A stretch of DNA of 64,000 bases from Chlorops oryzae (lineage: Eukaryota; Arthropoda; Insecta; Diptera; Chloropidae), in contig CM035808.1 in the NCBI GenBank assembly GCA_020466095.1, positions 23,822,296 through 23,886,295 of the forward strand. The letters run 5' to 3'. Of the stretch, positions 1 to 13,592 are shown piece after piece. The position numbers and the translations under genes are program-made. Under the pieces are notes generated by a model. It saw only the letters and a list, made by a program, of their open reading frames with translations. It was not told where the DNA came from and made no database searches. Every line of letters begins with the position of its first letter. The stretch's first letter is position 1.

Positions 1-825
1 CATACCTACTCAGTGGAAGATAGTCAAAGTAACGTTTATACCTAAGGTCGGTAGATACGATTGCTTTCTGCCCAAAAGTTTCCGACACATTAGCATGATG
101 TCTTTTATGCTAAATAGCTTGGAAAGAATCGTTGAGGTGCACATTAGGGTGCTATCGATGCATTCGCTTTCGCCATGTCAACATGCATACAAGCGCGTAA
201 AAATCTTGTGAAACTGCCCTACATCAACTCGTCTCCAGAGTTGAGAGGGCGTTCGACAGGAAAGACTACGTTGATGGGATTTTTGTTGACATTTAGGGTG
301 CTTTTGACAATGCAACCTTTGATGGAATGTGCAGCGCAGCGACAGCCTTTGGCGTGAATAGGGTGATAGTTGAATGGATCAGAGCCCTGTTATCACACAG
401 AACGTTGGTGATGCCTCATCTCTGCTATGGAGTATTTTTGTGGACTCTCTGCTATACGGTCTTAACTGCTCTGGCATTCACGCACGCGCATATGCAGATG
501 ATATTGCTGTATTGATCAGCGGCTCATCGCTATGTGAGGTCAGCAGAAAAATGCAAGCTATATGGATTGTGTTGACGCCTGGTGCACCAGTAAAGAGCTT
601 TCTGTAAATCCTTCCAAAACCAATATAGTTCTCTTTACCCGAAGAAGAAGGATGAACGGATTGACTCTTCCGTTGCTAAAGGGAGACACAATTCCGCTTT
701 CGACTGAAGTGAAGAATCTGGGTGTTATTCTAGATGCCAAGCTATTATGGAAAAGGCGCTGTTCGGGAAAACATGGGGTCTCTCGCCTAATAAAGTCTAA
801 TGGATTTACAAAGTTCTGATCAGCG
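1..825 (+). mobile_element. Decayed non-LTR retrotransposon, reverse-transcriptase fragment
   Basis: Translated pieces in several frames give parts of a reverse-transcriptase domain. Near 30-150 there is a segment reading like VTFIPKVGRYD followed by the PKSFRHISMMSFMLNSLER type block. Near 475-600 there is AYADDIAVLISG, which carries the YADD catalytic box. Near 600-750 there is LSVNPSKTNIVLFTRRRR and then LGVILDAKLLWKR. The order matches the fingers-palm-thumb order of the Jockey/LOA/I type of LINE. The frame is broken many times and there is no complete ORF, so this is a dead fragment. It is related in type, but not identical, to the better preserved copy at 16.8-18.4 kb. The left end is cut by the window edge. 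No poly-A or 3' tail was recognised before 850. Confidence 0.75.
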
Positions 826-1486
826 CCATTGGCATAGATAAGAAAGAAAATAAATTGAAAAAAATTTGTTTACATCTTCCGGTCGCGCATCGCACTCAAA
901 ATGTATAAACATTCAAAATTTGTCCCAGAGTCGCTCCTAGAAGGGTAAAATCTAATACCGACCCACATTATTTTTTCCTCCCCAACAATTTTTCTGAACA
1001 CACCTACCCCTATCTCCCCTCCTTAAGCGGGATCCCACAAAAAAAAATATTTTTTTTAATTTTTCCCCAATTTGGCAGTAGTTTTTAAATTATATCGTTT
1101 GTGCAGCTCTTCGCTCATTTTATTTTACAAAACGACCCAGAACTCACCACGGGGAGGTGGCTGCACTTAGAGTTCCACCCACACCCACACCCTACCCAAC
1201 CAACCATCCAATGATTAGAGTGTGTTATTTCTAATGCATGCAAGGCTATAAACTGTATCAATTCTTATTCACGTGTACTAATTTATAATCTGACTTGTGC
1301 GAAACAGTAGACATGGCTGATCTTGACAATAAAGTAGTTCAAATTAAACCATTTCTAGCACTGTGTCCAAAGACTTTATTCGAAGCTTCTGTCACAAGCT
1401 TTACGCACCATTCGACCGCTTGTGTATGACAAGGAAATTTGTCGATTTCCATTTCAGGTTTAAATTCTTTGTTAATAGTTATACTG
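826..1486. other. Non-coding stretch, no gene seen
   Basis: AT-rich sequence with an A/T homopolymer run near 1040-1065 and a C-rich patch near 970-1020 and 1140-1200. I see no credible ORF or RNA gene. It is probably more decayed repeat. Confidence 0.4.
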
Positions 1487-1607
1487 CCTTATTCATAGAA
1501 ATGCTAAAATAGATTTTAGCTAAAAAGCATTTTAATTTCATATATTTTTGAAAGTAAAGTCACCGTAAAAAAGGTTTAAAAAACATTTTATTTCTATGAA
1601 TAAAAGG
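1487..1607. repeat. Short inverted-repeat element (MITE-like)
   Basis: The left end reads CCTTATTCATAGAAAT and the right end, reverse-complemented, reads CCTTTTATTCATAGAAAT. The two are inverted copies about 120 bp apart with an AT-rich middle. This is the shape of a very small non-autonomous DNA transposon. No target-site duplication could be assigned with confidence. Confidence 0.4.
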
Positions 1608-1829
1608 GGTGTTACACGATATGGCTAGTTTGGCATCCAAACGTTTGGCTGCAGCATGAACAAACGTAACCAAATGACATTTGACCATACGTATGGTTGG
1701 TGGTTACACGGTTTGGACTGAATTGGGACAAAAAATTATTCAAAAACAGCCAAAATTTGGTTACTAACCATATCGTCTAGCCTACCCTTAAGGCCAATAG
1801 TGTTTTAAATCGTCATTGTCAGATTTCGT

Positions 1830-2767
1830 AACAAAGCAGATGAAGTTAGATTACAAAGTGTCCAAGTGTATTATTTCCACATAGTCCTTTGCCTTAAAGT
1901 TAAGTTTTGGTAGCATAAAACCTCTAATAACATCATCTTCGCAAGTTGCTTGCCTTGATTTCAATATCCGTTTGTATCCAAGCTCGCGAATATGGTTTCT
2001 TTCATCATTGATCATCGTCAAAAGTAAATTTTCGGGGTGGACAAAATAAGCATTTCGTTGAATTACAGGGTCTATTAAGTACTTGAAGGAGCTCTTGTGG
2101 AAGATACCGCGTTGTTTGAACAGTTTTCAACACATGCCTAAGACCGTCAATGAAAATTCTGGTTTACCTTAATGGTAAATCACATGGGCATATATGATTT
2201 CAAAACAAAAGTGACAATTTGCATCATATTTTTAGAAGGACCTTTTAAACTTATATATAGGCGCAAAACTCTATTTGCGGTAGTAAGCCATCTTGAGTGT
2301 GACATAGAGCCAGGGGCATGCATTGAAAAATCTTCAGTACAGTGCCCTGAATGGCTGACTTTTGATATATCTAGTAAATACAATTTGTCTTTGCTGAGTA
2401 CTTGTCTATCCACTTCAAGAATCATACAATTTATAGCTTTAAATTTAACTACTGGTGACTTTTCATACTCAAGTAGACGTGTTCCGATTGGTCCTGAGTA
2501 AACTGTTGGACCTGTTGTTTTGCTATCTAAGAACTGGAAAACGTGACGGAGTGGAAGTTCGTTAAAATGGAGAAGACAAATACTCCATTGCAAAAGGTCT
2601 GCTTTGTTGTGAGTTATGCTCAAACATTTCCCCTTACGTGTCCCCTCTTGCCTCCGCCGCTGTACATTGAAAACCAACAGTGAAATTGCGCAAGTAAATA
2701 ACAACAACAAAGAACAAGCACTAACGCAATAACCGAGAAATGATCGAGTAAGCAAAATTGCAGCCAC
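1830..2767 (-). pseudogene. Decayed copy of a repeated insect transposon-like gene
   Basis: An open stretch of about 195 codons (2767 to 2180) ends in a premature stop. The same frame style then resumes downstream with recognisable text: DPVIQRNAYF, HPENLLLTMINDER, IRELGYKRILKSR and LPKLNFKAKDYVEII, running to about 1830. The upstream part contains HFNELPLRHVFQFLD, SGPIGTRL and SHSRWLTTANRVLRLY. I recognise these blocks as a gene family found in many copies in arthropod genomes, but I cannot name its transposon superfamily. The stop after KSYMPM is best explained by TGG changing to TGA. More stops and a frameshift lie between 2180 and 2100. The first ~25 residues of the open stretch look hydrophobic and may not be coding. 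The function of the family is unknown to me. Confidence 0.6.
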
Positions 2768-2927
2768 GAGCGAATACTAAAGTCAACAGCACCAGTCGCG
2801 GTAATATGCAACTCAACATTATTATGTAGGTCGAATGTTCTGAGGTAATATCGGGAACGGACCTACGACAACATTCAAGCTACCGAAGAAAGTGCATGAA
2901 GTCAAAGGGTCGCTGAGAAAGCACCAG

Positions 2928-3120
2928 ATCAGCATTATGTTCTTATAAAAGCGGAGCTCGAATCCATGGAAAGGCAGATTGATCTTTATGTTATTTACGA
3001 AGACATCTCAGCTCTATCGCACGTACTTACCAAGAAGCCACGACGATTGGAGCTTAATAGTAAGAATAGGGAAGTTTTCGAGTATTTAAAAGGAGCTAGG
3101 ATGCATAAGAAACCTTGTTA
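2928..3120 (+). pseudogene. Coding-like fragment, unidentified
   Basis: One frame is open for about 60 codons and has protein-like composition (for example KAELESMERQIDLYVIYED, then LTKKPRRLELNSKN), ending in TAG at 3118-3120. There is no start codon or neighbouring exon that makes a gene. It lies next to the transposon-like pseudogene, so it is probably also transposon-derived. No domain was recognised. Confidence 0.3.
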
Positions 3121-4515
3121 GACATAAGGATTGATATTTATTAAATAAAAGGATTGCAAACTGACAATCTCATCTTTTATTTAAAGGAATACAGGATTGT
3201 ATGACGTGCGTACCTATCAAAGTGCCACGGCGTCATACCTTTTAATCCCCGTATCCCAACAGCTTATAAACAACTTAATTTGTCGAATGACACCGCTTTT
3301 CTAACCAGTATTTGTAACAGGGACTTCCTAAGGTTTATGCGTAGAACGGCGAAGTCTCTGTAAAGTTTGTAGAGGCTGCTGCATATGCAACGGGCGTTTC
3401 GACCCGATGCTAGACTCATACCGAACATATAGGTATCACATTATGACTGCCCACAATAAGAATTTTATGTTATATAAGAAATAAAAGCAAAAATGTATTG
3501 AAAACAAAAATACTTGTCATATATACATATATATATATATTGTAAGCAAAAAAAAAATTAACAATCTTACCCCGTTTAAAATATATATATATAGGAATTT
3601 AGCTCGGGTATCATTTTTCTATAGGAATTTAGCCATCTTGGGTCAGTACAATAGACAAATTATGTTTGAGTGCTGCCCTTGAGCTATTAAAAAAAAAAAA
3701 AGAATGTATTATTTGTATACAAGTCTCTATTTTTTATAATAAAACACTTTATAAACCTTTTGAAATTGCATTTGTTTATACTTTATTTTTTACTTAGACA
3801 AACATATATTCTTAGAATAACACGAACTTTTGAAAAGGTAGAAAATATTTTTCTTTCCAAAACTGATATTTTTTTTTTTATAGTATAGTAGTACATACAA
3901 CTAGCACATGTAACTATGGAATCTTTTAAAATCGTTTGTGGCAGGAAATAATGGAATACGAAATACGAAATTCGGTATAATTCGATATAATTACAAATAA
4001 AATTTCAATTTCAGAGGTGCAGTACACGAAGACACAGTACAAACATTTATTTTTTTTTGTAGTTTTTTTTTTTTATAACATTTATAATTTATATTTTTGC
4101 GAGTATGCACATACATGTATATAAATATATTTGTATATACACATATATACGGTAATACAGATAATTTACGTAGGTTTCTCTTCGTTTTTATTTTAGACAC
4201 AAATTGAAAAAAAAAAGAACACGCCGAGCTCATAAGATACACATTGATCGATGTAACAAAACAATACAATAATACAACTGCTAAAGACATACACGTACAC
4301 AACTATAATCTTAATTACATTCACAAAAGCCAGAAAAATATTTTTAATTTTATCACGCCTATATATTGTTTTATATCAAATGTAAAATAGCCTAGATGTT
4401 TTTTTTTTTTTTTTTTTTTTTGTTTTATACCACTTAATTTACACCTAAACACACACACATTTAATTAATATAGCAAGGAGTAAATACACAATTCTGGAGA
4501 GATTCTTTATACTAC
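3121..4515. other. AT-rich intergenic region and 3' flank of RhoGAPp190
   Basis: Low-complexity DNA with a (TA)n run near 3520-3540 and 3580-3592, and long T runs near 4401-4422. The right part presumably contains the 3' UTR of the minus-strand p190 RhoGAP gene ending at 4516. No other gene is supported. Confidence 0.5.
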
Positions 4516-7500
4516 TTAAACCATAACAAAAGCATCTTTACCACAAAAAAGATAGGGAAATTGATCGATCATTGTTTGAACAACGTCTTCTAAATATGGC
4601 CGTAATTGTTCAAAATGTGCCATATCGGTGAAATCAATAGGAATCAATGTTGGCCACCAGCAAATTGCTAAATTCTTGCTATCCATACTATTGAGTTTGG
4701 AGTTTTCGGAAACGCTAAAAAAAGCAGACAGAGAAGAAAATAAAAAAAAAAACCGGATCAAAGTCTTTTCTTGTCACAAAAATGTTAAAATTATGATAAT
4801 AACAAATCCTTATGATGAAGAAAAGTATTCTAGGATTGTAACTCTACTTACTGCACAAAATGCTGGAATATATATTTGAGTATTGAAAAATTAATTGGCG
4901 GTAATTTCTGTAGCAATGATTTGAGCGATATGAGTCTACAGCTTCTATCTGTCTTTACTTCTACATTTATTTTTGAAGATCCAATGCTTCGTGATCCTAG
5001 AAGAAGAATTATGAAATACTTGCTAATGATTTTTTAAAAGACGGATATTTACCGGCAATTTCTTCAAGATCTTTTATTATGTCTTTGCTGAACAATGGCG
5101 GCAAGCGTTTTGAGAAGAAATCTTTCAAAGCTGTCGCAACAGCATTGACTGGAATGTCAAGTGACTCAATTACAGTATGAGGATCTGTAAAGCAAGATAA
5201 TAATGAAGCATGAAAATTTGTGTTTGACATAAAAGATCGATTTATCCCATCTACAAATATGCCTACACATAAATTTTCAAGTTTTACAATAAACTGACTC
5301 ACCTTCTTCAAACCTTTGGAATAGCATATCAACATGAGCCCGTGAACCAGGAACTCTGTAAATGCCTTCAGAATCTAAACCTTCCTTCTCAATGAACTCA
5401 ATACATTTCATAAGGAATATCGGAATATCCTCATCATCCGAAATTAAAAGTTTTCCAAACTGAGACTCTGCGCTATCCGCCAAGCTCTTTGAATTCTGCT
5501 TTAATTTTCGTCGCAATTTTTTCTCTTGCTCTTTCTCTTTCTCTTGCAACTTACGCAAACGAGCTGTCTCCTCTTTTATGCGACGTTTTTCATTTTTCTC
5601 AAATTCTTTCAAAGTTTTAGCATTCATGCTGAATTCGGGTAAACTCTCAGTTCCAAAGATCCCAACGCTTTCTGGCATGAGTGAAAACTAAAATTAATAG
5701 TAAATTATTTAAATTAATATTTATAAACCATTTAAAATAACTTTATATTTACATTTACCTCAGGCGACTTATCGGTCTTGAGTAAATCACTTGTCATATT
5801 TTCTTCGAGTTTTTCTAAAAGCACAAACAATTAAGAGTTGTTTTATACAATAATATGTAATCAATATGCATAATTCCCATACTCTTTTCGCTAACAGCCA
5901 TTCTTTGATACTGGTGGGGTATTTCGGGAGGACTGACATATGATCCAAACATTGGCACCCTAGGTGTTTGTACGGGAATAGCGACCTTCTTCTTCTTTGT
6001 CTTTTTATTTGTCGGTGGTTTCGGTTTGTTGCCTTTGCCATACGCGTTCTGTTGACGTGCTTTACGTTCAGTCGAACTGGCACAGCTATCGGATTCGGTG
6101 CAATCTGCGATTTACAATTATAAATCATAGTTTTAAAAGAAAATTATATACAAAAAAGAATGTTAAATTTTATATAAATACCATCGTTTTCATATATTTG
6201 TTCGTATTCAGCTAATTCTTCAGAGTCTTCTTCTTCGCCATCGAGATGAGCATGATCGTATTGTGCGAATCGCTTATGATCTTTGTCGGCGTCACATGTT
6301 CCCATGTAAGGATCACCGGAAAAGTTCATTTTGGCGACGGCTTCACTCACCAATTGATAATTTTTCATATTTAATTTTCCAGGTTGCTGAAATGGAGAAA
6401 TATATAATACAAAACAGCATGTATATTTAAGGCAAATCGATCAGATATTTTGTACTGAATCTTTCACAGAATCATTTTTAATTGGAAACAAACCTTAAGA
6501 GTCTGACTTGGACCCTTCGGACGTATTTTATTCAAATTTGAATCGATATGCCTACGGCCAGTGGTATATGCATGCGTTGAACCACTGAAATTATTCCATA
6601 TCGAATTTTTGCTCAAATTTCTTCGCGCATCGTTTTTATCCTCCAACCATTCTGAAAGTACAATTTTTCAAATAACATTCATTACAATCGAATTGAAAAT
6701 GAAATGAAAAACATTTAACAATTATTCACAACTGAAATTGCATGCACAGCAGGGCAAATTCTACAATGTGATGTGAGGGAGTTGGCATGTACATTATGCT
6801 TTTGATGTTGCATTTTATGAATGAGATTTTCTAATAAGTTGTGATTTCATATTTGTGAGATTTAAGCAATCTAAAAAGAAAAATCCAATAAGAAAAAATT
6901 CGAACTTCATTTGCTATAACGATGAAAGGATTGATTATTTGACGATTTAACCATGAATTGATCGTGTTGGGACAAGTCAAGACTGTGGCGTTGTTAAATT
7001 AAAAAAAAAAAACATTCAGACTATTATATATTCGACGACCTTAATAAGATCTATCTTATTTTTGATATTTTCTTTAATAATAAAACTTTCAAAACAAAAA
7101 TTATGTTTTAGAGCATTGTAATTGTTAGCAAAATTGAATTCCACGTATGAGAGGTGAATCAACACTGTTGTTTATTACATTACAAGCAGTAATTGCAATT
7201 CGTAGGACATATGAAGGAAAGATGACAAATCTTTTGAATTTCCGTTTTAAATATTGAAATTGTTATACCTTAATAATTAGTTTATTTTTGATAGTTTCTT
7301 GTCAATCAATAAAACGTCAAAACAAAGCTTACTCGTTTGGATGTTTGTAGAAAAATAAGAACCCAGAAAAAACAAACTAGAAAGAATTAATTAATTTACA
7401 CGGTATTGAAATGTTTCTTTGAAGGACCATCAAGCTCTATTTGTATCATTTTTATAAAAAACTATCGTTTCAGCCATCTATATTATATACACAAGAGCTT

Positions 7501-10500
7501 ACCAAGATTATTGTAGCATAAAATTTGAATTAATTCGTTTATAAAAATTTAACGGGAAGTAGTTGTAGGGTAAAAACTTTTTTTTTGCATGGCAAGAAGT
7601 TATTGGTGAAATTTGTTGAAGTTGATACAAAAATGCGAGTTCGTAGGGATAAGTGTTTTTATGCAGTTGGTGTTAAGTGATCAAAGCATGTTAATACGTC
7701 TTGAGTTGTGTAGCAAAATTTTCGAGTTTAACGATTCGTTTAGAAAGAAGAAAAAAAATATATATAAAAAAAATAAAGTTAGCTTCTACAAATAAGTGCG
7801 TAAAGCCTACCACTGAGAACACAAAAGAAAAACTTTAAAGACAATAAACTAAAAAAAAAAAAAATTATTGAAACAAAGAAAATGTTAAAAGCCGTTAAAT
7901 TCAAAAAAAATTAAATTTAACCTGCATCGTGCGTTGCTAATGAATCCTTTGAACCGCTTACATCCGCTGCTTTTGAAATGCATGAAAAGTAAATTGCAAA
8001 AAAAAAAAATAATGTGAATGAGTATTGCAATGAGAGCGAAACTACTTTAAGGATATGGATTACATGTTATTTCTTCCAGGCTTGATTCGGAAGCTGAAAC
8101 GAATTGGCCCTTGTATGAACAAGTAATGAGTTGATGATCTGGAGGGGCTGGCTCTGGTGGAGTTGTTGGCGGAGGGAATATTTGAAATCCTTTTTTTTTT
8201 TTTTTGTTCATGATAGACACACGAATAGCACATACAAGAATTGATAATAATTATTTAATAAACCATTCAGTTTCATTAAGCGGGATTTTTGAATTTATGA
8301 TTTATGCCCAAATCGAATCAAAATTTAATTTGATTTTTTTTTTTTTTTTTTTTTTTTGAGCTGAACTTGCAAAATATTTAAGTTTGGCACACATACAAGA
8401 TTTTCAAGCGAGTTTTAATTGTATTAAAATAATAGCTTACTTTGATGATGGTGCTTTGGTTTATCGTTGTTGTCCTCATAAACTTCATCCAAGGATATAT
8501 CTCTTTCTTCTGCAATTGCGAATATTCGAAATAAATATGTGATTTATATATCAATATATTGGTAAGTATCAACTCCGTTATTTAACTTATGACACACCAT
8601 AAAAATAAAACGATACTTACCGTTTAATGAATTTAATGAACGTGTCGGGAGCATTTCATAGTTTTCACTCCCAGAACCATCTGTTCCAACGGTATTGGAC
8701 ATCATATAGCTTTCATGCCTTGGTGGTGGCCTTGGAATCTGATTAACTGAATTCTCAAGAGTACCCTCCCCAGAATCCAAAGTAATTGACTCTTCTACGT
8801 GAAGATTTTCCACCTCGTACTTATTGTCCCACACATTTTTCAAGAATGGACTATAATATGCGACTAAAAAAAAAAACGTGGAAAAAAAGTTAAACTAGTT
8901 GCATTTGATAGCTTATTTAGTATTTACATTTAACATATTGATCAGCGGAGAAGGTCATGAAACTAGCTTTATACTTATCGGCCAGTGCGTTGCCTTCAGT
9001 TATTAGAAATTGGCAAAGATCGCTATTGAAGAATGCATTTGCACTGCTGCTTTCCGTAATGGCAATAAGTTGTAACGGTACACCGGAATTCTGGGAAGCC
9101 AAAACTCTGCATTTCAAGAAGAATATAGTTTTACTCAGGTAATTACTACATGCGTATTGTAAAAAACTTACTTCAAATTAGTCAAAGACGCTTTACGTTT
9201 AGCGGAGTAGAAAAATATGTAGCCATGAATCAGCTCATCCCGATACTGATTAACGGCATGGAAGGATGTTACAATAAACTCGACACGCTTCTTAGAATCA
9301 GCTATGAACACATCAACAATAATTGAGTGCTCGTTCGATTTGCATGTTGTGGACTCGGATATTAAGGGGCTAACGATATTCTCCAAATCGAATTGATCGC
9401 CACAGAAAATACATAGCAATATACGTAGGTCAGTATGATTCGAAGGGTATGTCTCGAAAGATTTTATTTCAGAGAGTCTCAATGATAGTATTACTATATT
9501 TAAAATCTCATAAACATATTTCTGATGATTTTGATCGTGATCAATAAAATCACAATGCAACATTTCAGACAGTCTTAAGCCCTCGCTTCGTAAATATTCA
9601 ACTTCACTTTCTTTTAAGTCTTGCGGTTGATACACAAGTACAATTGGCAAATTTTCAAATTTATCTTCCAATTCTAAATTGCAAAGCAATGTTCGTTCCA
9701 AATTATCTTTGAGCGTTTCGAAGGATTGCTGGTTTGAGTAGACGCATATCAAACCTGTTCGGAAATTGGAGTATTCAAAATGAGGCAATGTATAAAGTAT
9801 AAATGTATGTAAATTGAAAGCTCGTAAATTAGAAGTCATAAGTACTTACCACTCGAGTAAACATCGATGGCTTTAAAAGCCTCCATGTCACCATTAGCAA
9901 TACGATAGTTTAAAAAATACGTCTGGTTCTCATATACGTATTCTCCTTTTGAGCCAGTGCATATGCGTATATCGTTGAGTAAATCACTAGCTAGATGCTC
10001 GGAGCCGACAATAAGTAAATTAAGTGTGCGTTCTGAACTACATGACTTCCAGCTATTGTAGTTCTTTCCATTGAGCGAAGATTTTTCGACCAACATGTCC
10101 TCGCACATCAGGTCGACACACTGCGCTGAAAATGGGCAATGCTCCTTGATGGGGCAGTGTATAAAACCCAGATGCTGAAAAAGTATGACACGTCTTTCGT
10201 GATCCAAACGATCCAAGATTTTGAATCTAAATATTGGGAACAATAAAATAATATTGGGAATTTTTTAAATCGCCCATTCAATCGCTCAAACAAACCTTGA
10301 ATCATCTTGTAACATATCAGTTATTTGTCGTATATCTTCTTGAGTAATGATATCGACATTCTTAAATTGTTGAAAAAATGGTGCATGTTCCAAGAGTAAT
10401 TCGACAAAACCTTGTTTGCCCTTTTCAATAATCTCTTTTTGATGGATATCGTAAATTTGCTGACAATCATGTTCGGAGAGGGCTTCAAAGCACTCACGTC

Positions 10501-11946
10501 CCATAAATAGAACGCGTACCTCGGATAAAAGTTTTCCAGGTGTAACGAATCCGGACTCTTCTAGAAGATTTTTAAATTGTTGTTTCCATCCAATTTTCTT
10601 CTGATCCTGTTGCACCGAGTTCAAATAATTTCGGAAAACCGTTTCGGCCTCTGTTGTATCTAAAACATCAAATGGTATGCGTGTTTCATCATTAGCCTCA
10701 TCCATGTCCATTAAATCTGTCCATAAAGCTTGTGGACAGTCGAAAAAATACTGTTCGAATTCAATGTGATTGCGCAAATATCGTTTGGTGTATTGCCAAA
10801 TGTCGTCATCGCTGCCATTCAAAACACTAACATCCGGTAGTAAATACTCCAAAGCACATGAGAATTTATCCATATACTGATGTAATTTCTTATGCAAGTG
10901 ATCATCACGTAACTTTTTCATATGGCGACGAAAGAGTTTCTGTCCGGCATCGAGGCCAAAAATGCTTAAAAATTCATTCCATTCTCTATATTGTGCTAGT
11001 ATCTTTGAGCCTTGTGACCAAAGTATATGATAATCGGTGATTTGGTTACGAATGAGTCGTGTCACCGCCTCCGAACGTGTGTCCAAAAGTTCCTTACGGG
11101 ATCTTGCCGCCTCATGATACGATATGACCTTGATTCTATTCTTAACTTTATCAATCAATTGAGCCAATAGTAAAAAAGCTAAATCAGTATTTATTGATTC
11201 ATGGGCTGATGTCTCCACCATTTGTACCATCCCTTTGTATTCTTTACGTTGGCAAATTTTTTCAGCTTCGCGTACAAGTAAATTCACTTGCATCATCGTT
11301 TTTTGTCGTAACCAAAAGCAGAGGTTTCTTAATCTTGAGTATTACGCCAATTACATTGTGTATGAAATCAATTTGTCTCTCAACCGAACGATTTGGCACT
11401 GGACTAACATCAAAAACAATTAAGAATCCATCAATATTTAAACGTCCTTCGGGCATATTCTTCTGCTCGTATTCCTTTTCAATACCCAATTGATTCTTAC
11501 AGATGTACATGAGCTTTTCGGCCGAGAAAACTTTTGTTGCCGTGCACCTTTTAGTGTAGGAATCCATTTTTCCCACCTTAAACGCTTGGAATGTCGAATC
11601 ATCCATGAATTCGGTTTGTTCGATGATTTGGAAATTATATTCAACGCCTTCATCGGTGCATTTACGAACATCACCCCAATAGAGAAAGTGGTCGTTGTTG
11701 ACAATGCGGCCAGAAAAATCACTCTATAATCGTAATATATTTTTAATTCATTTTTTTTCCGTTGCATAAAAAGTAGTAAAAGCCTAATATACAAACCTGA
11801 CTTAATACTGATATATGATCGATGAAATAGTCATCTGCTTTTGGGCGCATAAATCGATTGCACAAGCACGATTTACCCACACCTACTTGTCCACGGTCCT
11901 TTTCGGTCCCCGAGAGACCAATTACTGATATATTGACCTGCCTCAT
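4516..11946 (-). CDS. RhoGAPp190: p190 RhoGAP (Rho GTPase-activating protein), 17 exons, one frameshift
   Basis: Orthologue of p190RhoGAP, a GTPase-activating protein that turns off Rho at the cell cortex. Exons read on the minus strand, all phase-consistent: 11946-11797, 11723-10296, 10226-9850, 9754-9172, 9106-8928, 8863-8621, 8509-8441, 8189-8064, 7969-7922, 6651-6494, 6386-6182, 6104-5883, 5814-5759, 5687-5303, 5184-5053, 4996-4852, 4714-4516. They give about 1567 aa, close to the fly protein as I recall it. The N-terminus is a Ras-like GTPase ([13 protein letters not shown]-loop). The FF-domain region follows, then the pseudo-GTPase middle. A lysine/glutamate-rich coiled stretch precedes the C-terminal RhoGAP domain, which holds the arginine-finger motif GIYRVPGS and ends with ICWWPTLIP. 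Exon 2 needs one extra base removed near 11276 to keep frame ([10 protein letters not shown] then VREAEKICQ). Exon 9 is only 48 nt and is the least certain exon. Confidence 0.93.
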
Positions 11947-13592
11947 ACTTTAGCCTGAAATGAATGGATGGATGGATGATTTCGCATTATTTTAAGACTT
12001 TGGTGCATAAAGATCGGAAATCCTATAATTGACCCTTCAGCAGCATTGGAAAAAACCAATGCACTAAAGAGCATATTAGAAATTTCTCAGAAATTTCATT
12101 ATAACTTCGTTCCTTCGTTTCTTTATTTTTTTAACTCCTACAAAAGCAACTCACAAAATGCAATTAAATTCGAATGAAGCTTTTACGTCCTTCTATCTAT
12201 AAATAACTAACACGCTCTCAAACAAAATCGCTGTCTTCTTCGCCTCGGCCATCGGGAGTCCATAAAATGGTTCGTTTGTCGTCGGGCTTGTTGTCGATAT
12301 ACTCAAATTTTATATTTCAATGTAATTAATTTTTCCTCCGACCGAAGCGTATTTTCCAAGAAGAGAAGTGTAGATAGATGCATAAAAAGAAAGACATCTT
12401 CGACGTCCTTAAAATGTCGGTCGATGAAGTCGATTACTTTTTTCAAACTCAATTATTGAAGGAAAAAACAATTATATTGCAACTCTTTTGTATATACCTA
12501 TAAGGCAGGAAAAACTTTTTTCTACATACCCACTTTTCTAACTCGGTTTTCAATTGAGAAACTTTTATTTGCGAATTATTTTTATACACCAAACTGAGGG
12601 TGGCGTGGGCGAGAACAAAGAATACCTACAGATATGGAGATGCAACAGTAAGTGGTAAGCGAACTTTTTCACCCCCAACCACCCAAATATGTTTGCTTGT
12701 CTTGAAGGCATATTCTTTTTCATCTTTTATGTGTGAAGGCCGCACACTCAGCTCGAATCCACTACCCACTACTCAGCTTACAATTTGCGGAAGAGCAAAT
12801 CAAAGTCAATTAAAAACCCACCTACTGAAACCACAAACAAATCAAATAGTACATGTACCGAATAAAGTGGAACTGATAAAAACGAACCATCCACAAGGGC
12901 CTACGCCTAATTGTAGTATTTAAATTTTTCTTCGGATAACAATTTTTTTTATCGAATCGAAAGTCTTGCATTTGCAGATCAATTTTGTTGGTATATTGTA
13001 TGTCGCAAGGTATATGATACACACTTTTTTTATTCGAAGAAATCCACTCAACACTTTTCACTTTGATATTCCAACATTTTGCGAACTCATACCGAGTTTT
13101 TTTTTAATAAACAAGCGGCACAAAAACAATCAAATTTTAACAATTTTACAAAAACTTTAACTTTTCTCTAGAGCTGCAGCAAACCGTATGTGTTCGTTAC
13201 TGAGTAGCGGTTGTGCCATATAGTACCGAATAACAAAACGTTACACACTAATGCATTTTGTTACTCGTGTGTACCTTTTGTGTATCAGCCTATGCTCCAC
13301 TAGGGGAGAAGGACGGCAGTAGTAGCATAGAAAAATTTCGAGGACCTTAAATACAAGTCTGGTTCAAAATACAGAAATGCACCTTAGTCGACTACAAAAA
13401 TGATAGAAAAGAATATTGCGTCTTGCGCAGTTATCGTCGTACTTGTACGGTAAATCAGCTATTGTCTGCAACGTCATATATATTAAGAAGAAGAAGAGGA
13501 TTCAAAATTTTTAAATTCGTCGCTTTAAATCAACAAAAAAATTTGAAATTTCCCACAAACTACACTGCAAAAATTTCATAAACTATTCTTAA
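11947..13592. other. 5' flank / probable 5' UTR of RhoGAPp190
   Basis: No coding sequence supported. It should contain the promoter and any 5' non-coding exon of the minus-strand p190 gene. Open frames up to 107 codons here have no protein-like character. Confidence 0.45.

Noticed and set aside
12600..12923. 107-codon plus-strand ORF upstream of RhoGAPp190
   Set aside because: Composition is not protein-like, there is no domain, and it lies in the expected 5' flank; chance open frame.
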